DNA from: Diphasiastrum complanatum
Lineage: Eukaryota > Streptophyta > Lycopodiopsida > Lycopodiales > Lycopodiaceae
Direction: 5' to 3'
Length of the DNA stretch: 64,000 bases
NCBI GenBank assembly: GCA_029204225.1
Contig: CM055100.1
Location: 67,104,472-67,168,471, forward strand
Each line of letters starts with the position of its first letter. The first letter of the stretch is position 1. Both the position numbers and the translations under genes were made by a program. Of this stretch, positions 35,301-46,680 are shown piece by piece. The notes beneath the pieces are model-generated. The model saw only the letters and a list, made by a program, of their open reading frames with translations. It was not told the origin of the DNA and searched no databases.

Positions 35301-36773
35301 ATCACCCTGTAGGTCAGAATCTTTCTTGGCAAATACTACTACTTCTTCATAGGCCATCAAACCTTCCTCCCGTGCACCCGAAAGGAATTGACCATATGCA
35401 GCCACAGCCTTCGCTAAGAGGTGGTGCTTCAGTTGGTGTTTGGAATCAATTGCATGTAATTGAGAAAGGGCCATATATTCGTCATAGGCTTCTTTGAATC
35501 GCCGCTGTTGTGCAAACCAATTTCCAAGACTACATCTTACTTTCCGCATCAATCGGGTCCATTCTGCTAATGATGGATCTTCTGGTGTAGTGTCTGGAGC
35601 GTTCTTGCCAAGGATTCCCAAAGCTTTTCTCCAGTGGTCAACACCATCTTCTTGCCATGTGGACTCTACATGATGATAGGAACTACATAACACTTCACCT
35701 AATTCCCACTCAATTTCTGCTTCCAAGTACATGCGCCATTCTTTGTTTTGAACTTGCCTTGCAAGTGCCAAGCCTTTATTGAGAAGATCGACAGCCTCTG
35801 GAAACTTGTTCTCTGTTTGGTAACCGTGAGCTACAAGAAATAGAAAGCGCCATAGGGAATGCTCTGTTTCATTGTGCCACAAGAAATGCTTATTTACATT
35901 CCGCAGCTCAGAGCTTTCTAGAGCCTCCATAAGAATCAACCCACCCTTACAGAAATCCTTGGAGAGAATGGCTACATAAACTGCCTCTCCATATGCTTCA
36001 GACGCATCTTCAAAGTTGAACCCAGTCACAGCAAGTTGGCCACTAGCCCGCAATAGATCTGCTGCAGTTGTCAGCGTTTTGGCGTCCTCTTCCCTGACAC
36101 CAACTGCAACAAATAACCTTCCCAGCTCCATGAAATATGATGACGCGAGCATCGTTGGTGTCGAGTTAAGTATTCTCCAAACGAAGTCCAAAGCTGACTC
36201 CCATTCCTCCAACCAAGAGAAAAACCATATGATGCAATCTTTGAACGCTTGCAGACGGACGAAAAATGTGTGCCATAAATCTAAACCTACCATGAAGGGG
36301 CTCAGAACAACCCTCAGAAACCACTCAATTACCCACCTGTCCTCCTCACTAGTAAAGCTCTCCATATCCACCACCTCCTGACTCAGCTGAAAAGCAATTT
36401 CGAAATACTTAGCCATGTCCGATTCATAATTGTCTTGTGTGCCTCCTCCGTTCGGTGGTTCGACCGACCAGTCACGCCCAGGGATTTCTATTTGCCTAAG
36501 TACACTGACCAAATGTGGTCGCACTGGTGACGAAGGGTTCAAAGCTATAGACATTGTTAAGTGCAGCACAGCATCGATGAGTTTCTCGGTTACAGTGCAC
36601 TCTTGACTATCTCGGTGGCTCGTAAATCGCTTCAAGGCTTCCAAATAGCATTCAGCGTTGAAAAATTCAAAAGCGATAATGATGACATGTGACTTGGAGT
36701 TGGAGTTGTTTTTTACTTCTCTTCCTATTAGCTGCACCAACGCTGATAGTTCGGGATTCCTCACGCGTTCCAT
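32336..36773 (-). CDS. TPR-CHAT protein with C-terminal ZZ-like zinc finger
   Basis: Two exons are inferred on the minus strand: 36773-33134 and 32937-32336. They are joined across an intron of about 196 bp (GTGGCAG|GTCGAT ... GATCTAG|TCTTC) in matching phase, giving roughly 1413 residues. I chose the ATG at 36773 because the preceding GTG follows directly on a stop. The N-terminal two thirds is helical and TPR-like (repeated A-x3-Y and L-G-x2-Y-type helices). The CHAT peptidase-like domain covers about 890-1310, with catalytic His in LATHAD (~1112) and Cys in LDGCETG (~1168), then EGLLGLGRS and VVLSLWKVND. Exon 2 completes the domain (YYWAPLTVVGSP) and adds a ZZ-like finger (VMCDGC...YDLCERCF) plus a second Cys cluster. 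The middle Cys pair of a standard ZZ finger is missing. CHAT proteins are caspase/separase-related. No break is visible, so it is probably functional. Confidence 0.85.
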
Positions 36774-38175
36774 CACTCAAAATCTCTTCCTAGAAGAAAT
36801 AGCAATCAAGTTAAATGAGCTCAGGTATGTAAACTTGCTCCAACGACATATCGACTTGAATATTCCATATCAATTTGAATATGTTACAACAGCTATTTTG
36901 CTAACTCTGCTAAACGACGACTTCTACTCGAACACACGGTCTTATTGGCAACCTTTCCGAAATGTTGGGAATCTGCACATATATCTGCAAACTCAGGAGG
37001 ATTTCATATTTGGCCACCGGGAAGTTTGGCTTGGAAGTTTATCTTCCTGGCACTTTTTGTTTTCCTACATAATACAATGCATTTTCCTCTATCGACATAC
37101 CGTCATACAGAGACTCAGATATTTCCCTACACAGAATTATGTAATTTCTTACATATTTGGGGAAAAGACACTTTCATATATAAAAGTTGATTGTTTCCTA
37201 CTTTCCGTGTAAGAAAATGACACCCAGAGAAGGAAAATTTTCAATATTCTTTTGTAGGAGTGTGTCATATTTTTCTTGATTCAAAGTCCTAGTTTTCGGA
37301 CTCTAGAAACTAGAAAGTCCTAGCTTTCAGAGCTTTGATCACTTGAACGTCACATCTTTGGAGCTTTGTGGTGAGCACGGCCGAGAAAATATTCCTTGCA
37401 CTCTCCAAGTAACCTACACTTACATTAACTCACAATCATCTGCTCACTCTGAAAATGCAACGAAATTAGAGCATAAACCGCATGTCCATTCAAACATAGA
37501 GCAGCTGAACACAACAGAGTACTTGCAACTACCACGTTTGCCTATATCCACTAAGACTGTAAGATGAGATCGGCCTTCTGAATTCACTAATTCCCTCACA
37601 TAATAATGTTCCATCAAACCTAGACCACACACGGATCACCAGCTTCACAGTACTGGTTGATCCTGTTTCCTTTTCAGAGACTCCCAGAATCAATCAACAT
37701 ACCTGGAGCTGATCGTTGGGAGCAAATAGAGTTTGCCAGAAGGGGCATCGCCGTTCGGAATGAATTTGGGAAGGATATTAAGCAGCTTGCACTTACCAGC
37801 GTAGCGTTCTAGCAAGTTCAACGGATCTGGAGCAGCACTGTGATTAAAATGATGTGGGATCAATTCGCGTGCGTTCAATGCGCGACGTGGTGTCCCTAGT
37901 CATGAGTCGTGATTATCAACGCAAAAAAAAGGAAACGAGTGTCCGGGGTAACAAAAGGAAACGAGAGTTAAGGGTAGTTAACAAATAACCTTTTTGCATT
38001 AATTGGAACATGCTTGACAAGCCTTGAAAAATAGGAGCATCATGGTTTTATTTTTCCTAAATAGACAAAAGACTTTTTCAAAGCTTTATTCTCTTATTTA
38101 AAAAAACCCACCCTTACAAAATTGGAATGTACTTACCATTTTAGCTCGAGGCGATTTTCACTTTATTTATAAACT
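36774..38175. other. Upstream region of the CHAT gene, no other gene seen
   Basis: About 1.4 kb that must contain the CHAT promoter on the minus strand. The minus strand has a TATA-like TTTATATATG near 37177-37188, about 400 bases upstream of the ATG, which is only a candidate. No other coding signal stands out. Confidence 0.4.
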
Positions 38176-38600
38176 GTGGGGATCCACGGGTTGACTATTG
38201 ATACGAAGATGAATGACATTTTTTGTGTAGTTTTGAGTCTCTGTGTTTTACTTGGGCAAGTGGGTGAGTATTCTCGGGCAGCTCGTGCTTTAGCTCCAAC
38301 GAGTCCAAGGACTCCTTCTCTTGTCACCCTTCAGGCTTTGGAACTTCTTCATCCACCGGCAAATGATTGTTTTCTCTCTTTTGTTGAGGACTTTGAACCT
38401 GATTCAGATCTGTAGCTCTCAGAATCCCATTTTCTTAATGCTTTTTTATGCAGCCCTCGTCTGTATTCGGGGGTCCTTCTGGTATGGTTTTCGCGCATCT
38501 TCGTGACTGTTTCTCTCCTGATGATTCTGCTAGCGGGTTTGGTTTGCTCTTTCAAGTTTGCTCCTCCGTAGCATGCAAGCGTATTCCTCTTTGCTGGGAG
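38176..38600 (+). pseudogene. LINE fragment: region before and at the start of RT
   Basis: A short plus-strand frame reads GEYSRAARALAP...TLQALELLHPP. After a frame change it reads GGPSGMVFAHLRDCFSPDD. These are the pre-RT and early RT signatures (G..sRAARAL...LHP; GPSGLR.eHLrD) of a group of plant LINE-like elements. The 47.0-49.7 kb fragments would be the C-terminal part of such an element. Only about 400 bases remain. Confidence 0.5.
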
Positions 38601-38639
38601 TATTCCCAACATATTGTAAATAAATAATATCGGCTAATA

Positions 38640-39230
38640 AAATATGTTGCGAGGGCGTGGCATCTTGCGCGTATAAGCCCATGGCCCAATGAGCACACAA
38701 GTTGAGTTGTAAATAAGATAAATAGGCCTGGGCCTTTTTGTAATTAAAATAAAACTAGAGGCCACAAAGTCAAATTTAAAACTTAGTGTTAAACTTTATT
38801 GAGTTGGGTCCAATTTGGAACTCATACAAATCTTGTGATATCCAATGTACTTTTTTAGGACCCTTGGATTAAGTTGGGCCCAAGATGAATGGATAGGATT
38901 AGTGTACATATTAGCCAATAGTATTTTGGGACAAGGGCCTTCCCCATTTATAAAAAGACACCTCATGTACTCTATTTTCATGCTTAATGAGAAGGAGAAA
39001 ACTCTACCAAATTTTGAAGAGAAACATCCTCATTTGCTACTCACTACTTGTTAATGCTCTTGCTTGTGTTCTCTATTGCTTTCTATTTTATGTTTATTGG
39101 TTGCCATAGTAAATGTTTTTCCATTAGCAAGCATAAGGAGCATTTGAGCTAACCTCCCTCCCAACTCTATCACTGTCCCTTTCTCTCTTCTCCTCCCTAC
39201 CTCTTTTCTTTTTCTATTTTCATTCTAAAA
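38640..39230 (+). repeat. Solo gypsy LTR remnant
   Basis: The segment 38930-39190 matches the reverse complement of 12720-13030. It includes the TATA-like tttataaaaag, the ctctattttcatgc block and the gctaacctccc end. No gypsy coding sequence adjoins it here. Outer limits are approximate. Confidence 0.55.
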
Positions 39231-39399
39231 TCATGATAAATGTTAGTTTAATGGAGTAGAGATAGTGGAGGGTAGTGTTAGTGGTGAGTAGAGTTAAGGG
39301 AGAACGTAGTGAAATAACTAAAAGAGACATCTTTGCATAGTTAGGTGGATAGTGAGAATTCAGGCCTCTTACGGTGGTTTTTCCTTAATAACTTTTTAC

Positions 39400-40420
39400 T
39401 CCTTGCACCGATTGATCTGAGATTTTGACTGTAGATGGATCTAGTGTAGGTCCTTCCACTGATCTAGTCTGTGAGGGTTACTCGTGTGAGGGTTGGCTGT
39501 GCGGTGGTTCTTTAGCTATTTTGCATTCAAAAAACCTTGATTTTTTTTACAGAATACTAGGAAGTAACTCTCGCAAGGATTACAAGAGCTGCATCTGATA
39601 TTGATCTGGCTCTAGAAACCTCTACAAAGGTTAACTCTCGCAGGAAATGAAAATTTCATTGTTTGCGAGGGTTCAGAACCACTAATTTGGTTTGATCTTC
39701 ACCAATTTTCAGTACTAATTCTCGTAGGCTTCATCACTAATGGAAAATGATATTCAGAATTCAATGGAGTAGTCTGCGAGAGTTACTTCTGGAAGGATTC
39801 GCTGGATCTTCAATCTTTAGTGATTTTTCAGCACTTAAATCCAATTTTTTGCTCATTGGGATCGAATTAACTCTCGCAGACTCTTCTGTGTCCTTGTCTC
39901 ACTGAGATGGAACTTCGAAATTCTCTGCAAGGGTTTTTGACCACTGAAACTGAAATTTTTTGCGTCTGCGAGGGTTCTGATGGATTTTCCCTTCTTTTTT
40001 TCTTTGGGAACCTTCGCACTGGCACTTAGACTATGAACTAACTCTCGCAAGCTTCTCTGTGTCCTGGTCTCATTGAGATGGAACTTTAGAGAGCTCTACA
40101 AGAGTTCTTATGGAAATATGAATTTTTTTGGTTTTTTACAAGGGTTTTTTTTTTTGTTTTTTCTCTTATTTTTGCAATCTGCTTGGAACTAACTCTCGCA
40201 GGCTTCTATGTAGGTCTGGGACAGTACCTTGGAGCTGCTGTCAGTCATACGAGGGTTAACTCTCACTAGTTTTGGAGAAAACAAAATCTGATGAAAATTT
40301 TGGCTTTTTTTTCCTCCAAAATGTAGATTGGTGTGTTTTTGGGTTTTTTCAAGTTTTGGTTTGGATGTCAAGCCCTTAGAGGCTGTTCAGAACCTCCTCT
40401 ACCCTCTAACACCTCCTCCG
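39400..40420 (-). repeat. Gypsy leader with interspersed TCTCGCAGG / TGCGAGGGTT words
   Basis: About fifteen copies of CTCTCGCA(A/G)G or its reverse partner TGCGAGGGTT are spread irregularly at about 40-100 base intervals over 1 kb, in otherwise T-rich sequence. The region lies inside the primer binding site at 40543-40564 and so is probably the 5' leader of a minus-strand gypsy element. No coding sequence of that element follows. Confidence 0.5.
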
Positions 40421-40542
40421 CTAGCTGGGAACAATCCAGATACAGCAAAATATAGAAAACTAACTATCTCTACCCAATAATCTACCTAAAACACTAAAAA
40501 GCAAGAAACAACTAAAAAGGCAGCTATACTAGTTAGAGAGAA

Positions 40543-40564
40543 CCTATCCCCGGCAACGACACCA
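40543..40564 (-). other. Gypsy-type primer binding site
   Basis: The minus strand reads TGGTGTCGTTGCCGGGGA, close to the TGGCGCCGTTGCCGGGGA used by plant gypsy elements primed by tRNA-Asp. It lies one base from the LTR end. Confidence 0.7.
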
Positions 40565-40565
40565 C

Positions 40566-40997
40566 TGTAGGAATGTAGATATGGTCGGTGAGCAGCCCTT
40601 CCGCATGTCAAAAAGGGTTCCTGGCTGAATGGGCCAAAATTGAAGCGGAACCAATAATACTAGAGCCAATATACTAGGATTGGTTTGGGATTAGTATTAT
40701 GTAGATGTGCAGAGCTTGGAAGCTGATCCATCATTCTACTCAATTTGGATGCTTCTTAGTTATCGGCTCCCTAAGCAGTTTGTCTCATAACTGTTGAGTG
40801 ACAGTTGTAAGAAGCACTTTGTAGGTTCTGTGATTTTAGTTTAAGAGAGGTTGTGTTGATTCTGTAATTTTAGTAGTAGTAGTTTTAGCTTAATTCCATG
40901 TTTCTTGAGTAGAATAGTTTAGCAATAATCTGCAATCTATAAGAACAATGAAAGAAATGAAACAGTCTGTAGAATGTAGGAAATCGAGTTCCTAACA
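40566..40997 (-). repeat. 5' LTR of a truncated gypsy element
   Basis: 432 bp with matching ends TGTAGGAA...TTCCTAACA, next to the primer binding site. Confidence 0.7.
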
Positions 40998-43400
40998 TAT
41001 CCTATATCCAAGATGAGCTACCATTGTCAATCAACGACCGAAATTAGGTTGTCGTTGTGCCTTTGATAGGCGGGAACAACACCATTATACTACCATTACA
41101 GTGAAGACATAACAGATAATAAGCCATCTATGGCTGAGTCCATTGTAAATCCTATTTTGTATCAAACAGTAGCTGCATGAACACCCATAGAATATCCGAG
41201 TCTCAGCTAACTATCTCAGCTATCCGAGTCTCAACTAGCAGAATGTTGTCAAGTAACTGCTAATAGAGGAAGAAGAAGGCGCTAATAGAAAAGTAGAGGC
41301 AGGAAAATGCTTCTACAAACAGCCCTTCACGCTTACGCTTCTTGGGACATGCAGAAGTCACGTTTCTATTTCTTGTACCAAAGTACCACGTACAAAGTAC
41401 AAAATAACGCAAACTCCATGGTCATTGTAAGCATAATGTCTGGTGATCGCCAATCTAATTTCATGCATATCTTAAGGTTTTCTGAATTTGATGACTGGGA
41501 CCTGATTTTGGTCTTTATCACTTGAAATATTGAAGTGAGTGATCTAATCTAATGAAATTGAACATTGTTGATTCATAATCTTGCAAGTATATTCATGTAG
41601 GGGAAGGTAAGTTGAATGGGGCTAAAAGTCCCCAAATGACACAACAATAATGAATCTAGATGGTTCATGTGAAACCCAACTTGACAAAAGGCCAAATTCA
41701 TATTCATATACCACTTGCATGAGAAAGGAATTCATTGAAGTTGAGATATCGTTACAATACTAATTATAATGTGTATGTACATAAATACATTATAACAAAT
41801 CAACTAATTAACCACATCTTATACAACATGGCTCATGAAGTGATCATACTCAACCAGTCTCAAGAATCGTATATCGAGATTGGGTAGAAGACTATAGCAA
41901 CTGTAATATATCAACCCATAGATATATGGTGAGATGATAACGACTGACCTTAATGCAGAAGGAATCTTTAATAAGTTTGGACATGAAGGCATTTTGAGTT
42001 TAAGAAATGTCTACGTACAAAGATCCAAAAGCAAAAAAACAAGAGTTGATCAAAGACACCTTGAACTCCTCAATGATGTACTCTTTTGACCTTACAAAAT
42101 CAGATTCATAAGCAATTTATGTAGATCCCAATTTTCATGAGTTTGAGAGAATTGAAGAGGATAGCCATGTAATGATGCACATAGGCACATATATCACAAG
42201 ATTACAGTTGGCCTTGACATGGACAATGAATAGGGATTTAGACATGTCATGAATTTAGACATCGAGACGCCTAGAACTGCCATAGATCACCATCATGTTT
42301 ATGACAAAGTTCTAACAATACGAGCTTCACTTTGTTTGCTCGTTGTGAGTACTTTGCCAATCACTCGAGAATTTTGCCCTGTCCTATAAATTGTAGGTTG
42401 GCGAAACTACAGTGTGGATATAATTGTCTTGGACACGACCCATCATAGTTTGACTGATCATAGTTCATAGCTCGATTTTAGTCTCTTTTACGCAAAATTT
42501 CCCATTGATCAACGTGCATTAGCCAGGATGTATCTCCAGGCCACAAGATGTGTGCTAGGGAGAGACAAGGGCAATGGCTTGTGGTATGGGACGCCAGTTA
42601 TCGTAGGAGACTTGACTAGACATGGAGATGTTGATAGCTCCAATGCATGTGGGGGTGGGTCGGTTGTGACCCTATGGATGGGCGGATACAGTGTATCGTC
42701 ACTGGTTGAGGGTGTGTGTTAACCTACAAGGCAATCGGAGATCTAAGGGAGTTGTAACACCTACCACGTGATATAGCTCAAAATTGTTGTCTATCACTTG
42801 AGATAGCCCTTATCGCTCAAGATTATCCATTGAGCGATCAAGTTAGCGGAATCGTGAGTTTATGACATTCGTGTAACGTGAATTTGATGCCTATATGTGA
42901 GACAACTCGATCCTCTCTATACCCATGCCCCCCCCTCTCTCCCTCTCCCAAGTGCTCATAAGAAATCCACAAATACAAACAAGCTAACTGTTGAAATTCA
43001 CATTTTGTTGTTTTGCTTTTAAATTTGTGAGCTTTTCAATGGCTAAAATTCACTAGTTTTAGTTATAAATTCCAAGTTTTAAGATAATAGTTTAATGTTG
43101 TATTGATTTACAAACACCTTGTGAATTTTTTATAATGTGTGCTTAAGTTTTTTTACAATGTCTAAGCCCCCCCCCCCCCCCCCAAAGCTCACATGCACGC
43201 GCCAACGCAAAGTATAGGCATGAAACTGACACAATTTCTCAAAGACCAGTATGATAACATTTTGATGACTTTTTAGATTAGCAGAGAAACCCGTTTATGA
43301 GTAAGTCTTAAAAGAATAGAGACTCTTTAGAATTGCAACCCTTTGTTAGGATAAAAAGTGTTTGCCATCACTGGCGCACGCTCTCTCTCTCGCCCTTGCA
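40998..43400. other. Non-coding stretch with simple repeats
   Basis: No gene recognised. Notable only for a C-rich run near 42928-42957 and a poly-C run near 43167-43184, followed by ctctctctctcg near 43380. Confidence 0.4.
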
Positions 43401-43421
43401 TGACGAGCCTGAAGCTACATC

Positions 43422-43591
43422 GCTTTATTGCCAGCAGCAGTGCAGCACTCTGAAGCTGTGAAGAGGTGATAAAGTTTTAGTTGCAGATTGTCGAGGTGGA
43501 ACCATAGCTTTATTGCCAGCAGCAGTGCAGCACTCTGAAGTTGTGAAGAGGTGATAAAGTTTTAGTTGCAGATTGTGGAGGTGGAACCGTT
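43422..43591 (+). repeat. 85-bp tandem duplication
   Basis: The unit beginning GCTTTATTGCCAGCAGCAGT at 43422 recurs at 43507 with three or four substitutions. It covers the coding sequence for the Hsp70 motif VADCGGGT; the left copy reads VADCRGGT. Confidence 0.9.
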
Positions 43592-44023
43592 GACATTGTC
43601 GTCCATGAGATAGTCACTGAGACTTATCCACGTAAGGTGCGAGAGATTTCCAGAAGCACTGGAGGATTATTTGGAGGTAGCTATGTCAACGATGCATTCT
43701 TTGAGTTTCTGTCCAGGAAATTTAGCTGCTCCAGACTGTTCGCCAAAGAGTATCTAGCTGAAAAGCTGAACATATTGAAAAATTGGGTCTATTATAAGCA
43801 CGAGTTTGATGATTCAAGCTGTTCGTTTAGCATCGATTTGCCATTAAAGCTTGCTGAGGCGTGGAAAGAATCTGATTGCAGACACCAACTTATCTCCCTT
43901 GCGCATTCATATGATGAAATGGATTTAGCCGAGAAAGACATGAAGGAAATATTCAATCCAGTCGTTGATCAAATCCTTGCGCTAATATTCTCAGGAAGAA
44001 GGCAGGAAACTGGTCTCCTATAA
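43507..44023 (+). pseudogene. HSPA12-like Hsp70 ATPase fragment
   Basis: The frame through 43557-44023 reads DKVLVADCGGGTVDIVVHEI, the phosphate-binding motif of the Hsp70 ATPase fold as found in the HSPA12 group. It continues through STGGLFGGSYVNDAFFEFL (also typical of that group) and ends with FNPVVDQILALI. A stop lies just upstream in this frame, so the N-terminal half is absent or lies behind a lost splice site. Roughly a quarter of a normal protein remains. It adjoins fragments of two unrelated genes, so it is probably a captured piece. Confidence 0.65.
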
Positions 44024-44055
44024 ACTGATAAATCTTCATGGAATTGTTGCTGCAG

Positions 44056-44163
44056 GTAGGAATGATCCTGAACGAGTCACTGCGCCTATACACTCCAGCT
44101 CCGGTGCTGGTACGCGAAGCATTCAAGGACATGAAGCTCGGAGACATGTTCATTCCAAAATGA
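44056..44163 (+). pseudogene. Cytochrome P450 K-helix fragment
   Basis: After a TTGCTGCAG acceptor-like site the frame reads MILNESLRLYTPAPVLVREA followed by MKLGDMFIPK. This is the P450 K-helix ExxR motif (ESLR) and the following strand. Only 35 codons remain before a TGA. The end is tandemly repeated: a 42-bp unit (gaagct(c/g)ggagacatgttc..) recurs at about 44132 and 44174. Confidence 0.75.
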
Positions 44164-44299
44164 TGTACGTTCTTGAAGCTGGGAGACATGTTCATTCCAA
44201 CATGATGTACGTTCTTGATTCTGATCCTCGCCTTTCACCATGATGCCTTGCTATATTTAGACTCCACAAAGTATAGGTAATCATATGAGAGTGACTGGA

Positions 44300-44489
44300 T
44301 GCTTGCTTGTTGATTGGAATGCTGCCAGGTTTCTGGATAAAGCTCCAATAGTAACCGACTCCACAAGGACTGGAGAATCCAACACGACGAGCAGCTGGAA
44401 ACTTTGTACCGTGCATCAAGTGGAAGAATTTAAATGCCTTCTGCGCATCCTTCCAATCTGGGTGACAGACGATGATCCGCCATCGCAGG

Positions 44490-44490
<1 letters not shown>
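44300..44490 (+). pseudogene. NPF/PTR transporter fragment
   Basis: The frame reads [20 protein letters not shown] and then [20 protein letters not shown], followed by IW. This is the loop and transmembrane start characteristic of plant nitrate/peptide transporters (FLDKAAI...WRLCTVTQVEE.K.L.R..PIW). The coding similarity ends at a (CT)n run. A short piece near 44755-44826 (QTSYTMDGR) might be a following exon, but that is weak. Confidence 0.75.

Positions 44491-44491
<1 letters not shown>

Positions 44492-44540
<49 letters not shown>
44492..44540. repeat. (CT)n microsatellite
   Basis: About 24 CT units. Confidence 0.95.
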
Positions 44541-44543
<3 letters not shown>

Positions 44544-44599
44544 AGTTGTTCTTGCAAATGAATGTTTATCTACTGTCTTCACAGTTCAAAAATGATCAT

Positions 44600-46530
44600 T
44601 GAGGGCGATGTTAAGTATCGCGAGATTGAAGAATCTACAAATTGTCAATCTGAAGTGAGTTGGTTTATGTTAAGTAGTGCTGTTTTTTAAAGAACTTAAG
44701 TAGTTTTTATTTTTGGCGAGGTAAGGTCCATTGTTAACATCTCGCCATCTGTGCTCAGATTGTGCAGACATCTTATACTATGGATGGAAGGGCAAAGTGC
44801 CTTCCATGTGGCCCATATGCAGCATGACTTTCGCTTATATATATGATAAGATTTGTTCATCACACTCAGTGTTTTTCATATAGCTTCTCTGTTATGAGTA
44901 TCTGATAGGAATAAGTTCTTCATCTATTTTTCAGCAGGTTGCTTCATGCTTGAATCGTGCAGGGTGTTGGTGCATCAATGACTTGTATTGGTGCAACAAG
45001 ACATTTCATGTGCGGTCTCTATTGCTAATGCAGGTGACAGAGAGTGCAGGTGGAACAATTTTCAATAGATTGTATTTGCTTATGGTAGTAGTTATCGTTG
45101 TGAGACAAGTAATTGTTATTATTCATGTAATAAGTCTCAATGATTCTATTTGATGGACTGATTTTTCTAAGCTGTGATTGAATGGTCATGGCCATCCTGA
45201 ATGCAGTTTATCCAAAAATCTCTTCGTTGTTGATATTTTTGTTTGGTTAAATTGTCAACCTTTATTATACCTATTGATAATAGAGGCGTTGATAACAAAG
45301 CTTTTGCTTTCCAGCCGGTGTATGGTTCTAACTTCTAGCAGATAATTATGACTATTAACCTCACCCTGTACCGCAATATTTGGCTTTTTCTTTCTCTTGT
45401 ATTTCTTCATTTGTGCAGCCAATTGGACTTGAATTCTTGACTTGATCTGGATATCACGTCAGTTGTAACAGTGTTGGAATGATCTGGGTATTGTAGTGCC
45501 AAAGTGCCATAGCTGGTTTCTGTTATCACGGAGGCAGGGATTGCTGGTAATTTAATAGAGGAATACGTAGCTTGTTTGGAAGCTAGTAGCCAAAATGCAC
45601 ATACACAAGATGTTTCCACCGAAAACAATGGATCTCTTCATATTATGGGTTTTTGTTGTAATATCAAGAATTTTTTTTATGCATATTGCTCAGATCTAAA
45701 TTTTTCTGATGTTATTTGGGTGTACAAACTGATATTTTGAGCTAACAACTTCTTATATTTGAGAGAGAGAGAGAGAGCCCTATGAATCCGAAGAAATTAG
45801 CCTTTGAAGGGTAAAAATCAAAATGTTTTCCAAGTTTAATGCCATCATTCAAGCTAGTCAGTGGTAAATTCAGAAGAGAAGCTTTTGCTAGTAGAAAAAT
45901 TGAAAAAACAGCTATAATTCTGTTGTTTGCGCTCTCTGATGGAAATGTCACATGAGCAACATCTGCGACTTTGTGTTTTTACTCACTGCATTCGTTGAGG
46001 CAAAGTGGCCACTCTGGGGGATCCCAGTACTCCAAGAGATGAGCTTGTATACTCTCAATTTGACAGTATCTAATTCCAACAACTCTTTAAGAATGTCGAT
46101 TTTAGCAAAAAGTCCTTGAGTGTGAAGACAACAGACAAGTTCGGTGGATGAGCTTCAACAATATTCTTCTAATTTCATTTGCGCCTCCTTGCAGCCTTTT
46201 CTTCCTTATATCTGCTTCCAAGATTGCACTTTGAGAATTTTAGGCGAACTGCCTGGATGAAGCATTGTTTCATCCCAAGAATCTGAGACATACTCCGGGT
46301 GCTGAAACCCGTCGGGAATGGATGATCGTTGGCTTGTCTGAGAGAAATATGTTGTGGCACCCGAAAGGTCGAAGGTAATGGCACCCCAAAGAATGAAATG
46401 AATAACGAAGTTGAACCTTTTGTTTGTGCTTTGCAGAACGGAAGCCATATTTTTCTTGCATCGGCCTGCAATCCAATTTCATACTTGCTTAGCTCTACTT
46501 TCACATTTGGTTTCACATAAACGGGATTAG
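44600..46530. other. Non-coding stretch right of the gene-fragment mosaic
   Basis: No convincing gene. Contains a short (GA)n run near 45762-45777. It may include more intron or exon debris of the captured fragments, but nothing I can name. Confidence 0.35.
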
Positions 46531-46540
46531 TATTATGCAA

Positions 46541-46680
46541 TTTCCTATATAGGGAGTGATCAAGGAAATTTTGAGGATTGAATTTCCTATATAGGGATTA
46601 TTACATGTTATTTCCTATATAGGGAGTGATCCTGGAAATTTTAAGGATTGAATTCCCTATATAGGGATTATTACCCTTAA
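46541..46680. repeat. 70-bp tandem repeat carrying four CArG boxes
   Basis: Two 70-bp units (46541 and 46611), each with two copies of CCTATATAGG, at 46544, 46586, 46614 and 46656. CC(A/T)6GG is the consensus MADS-domain (CArG) binding site. The same word occurs in both LTRs of copia D (13424, 19200). Confidence 0.85.

Noticed and set aside
36774-36776. Start of the CHAT protein one codon earlier at 36776
   Set aside because: That codon is GTG directly after a stop; the ATG is 36771-36773.
42528-42722. Short plus-strand reading frame as a gene
   Set aside because: 64 codons, no recognisable motif, repetitive Gly/Val composition and no neighbouring exons.
43160-43190. Poly-C run as a regulatory G-quadruplex
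   Set aside because: A single homopolymer without the spaced G-tracts needed; it may also be an assembly problem.
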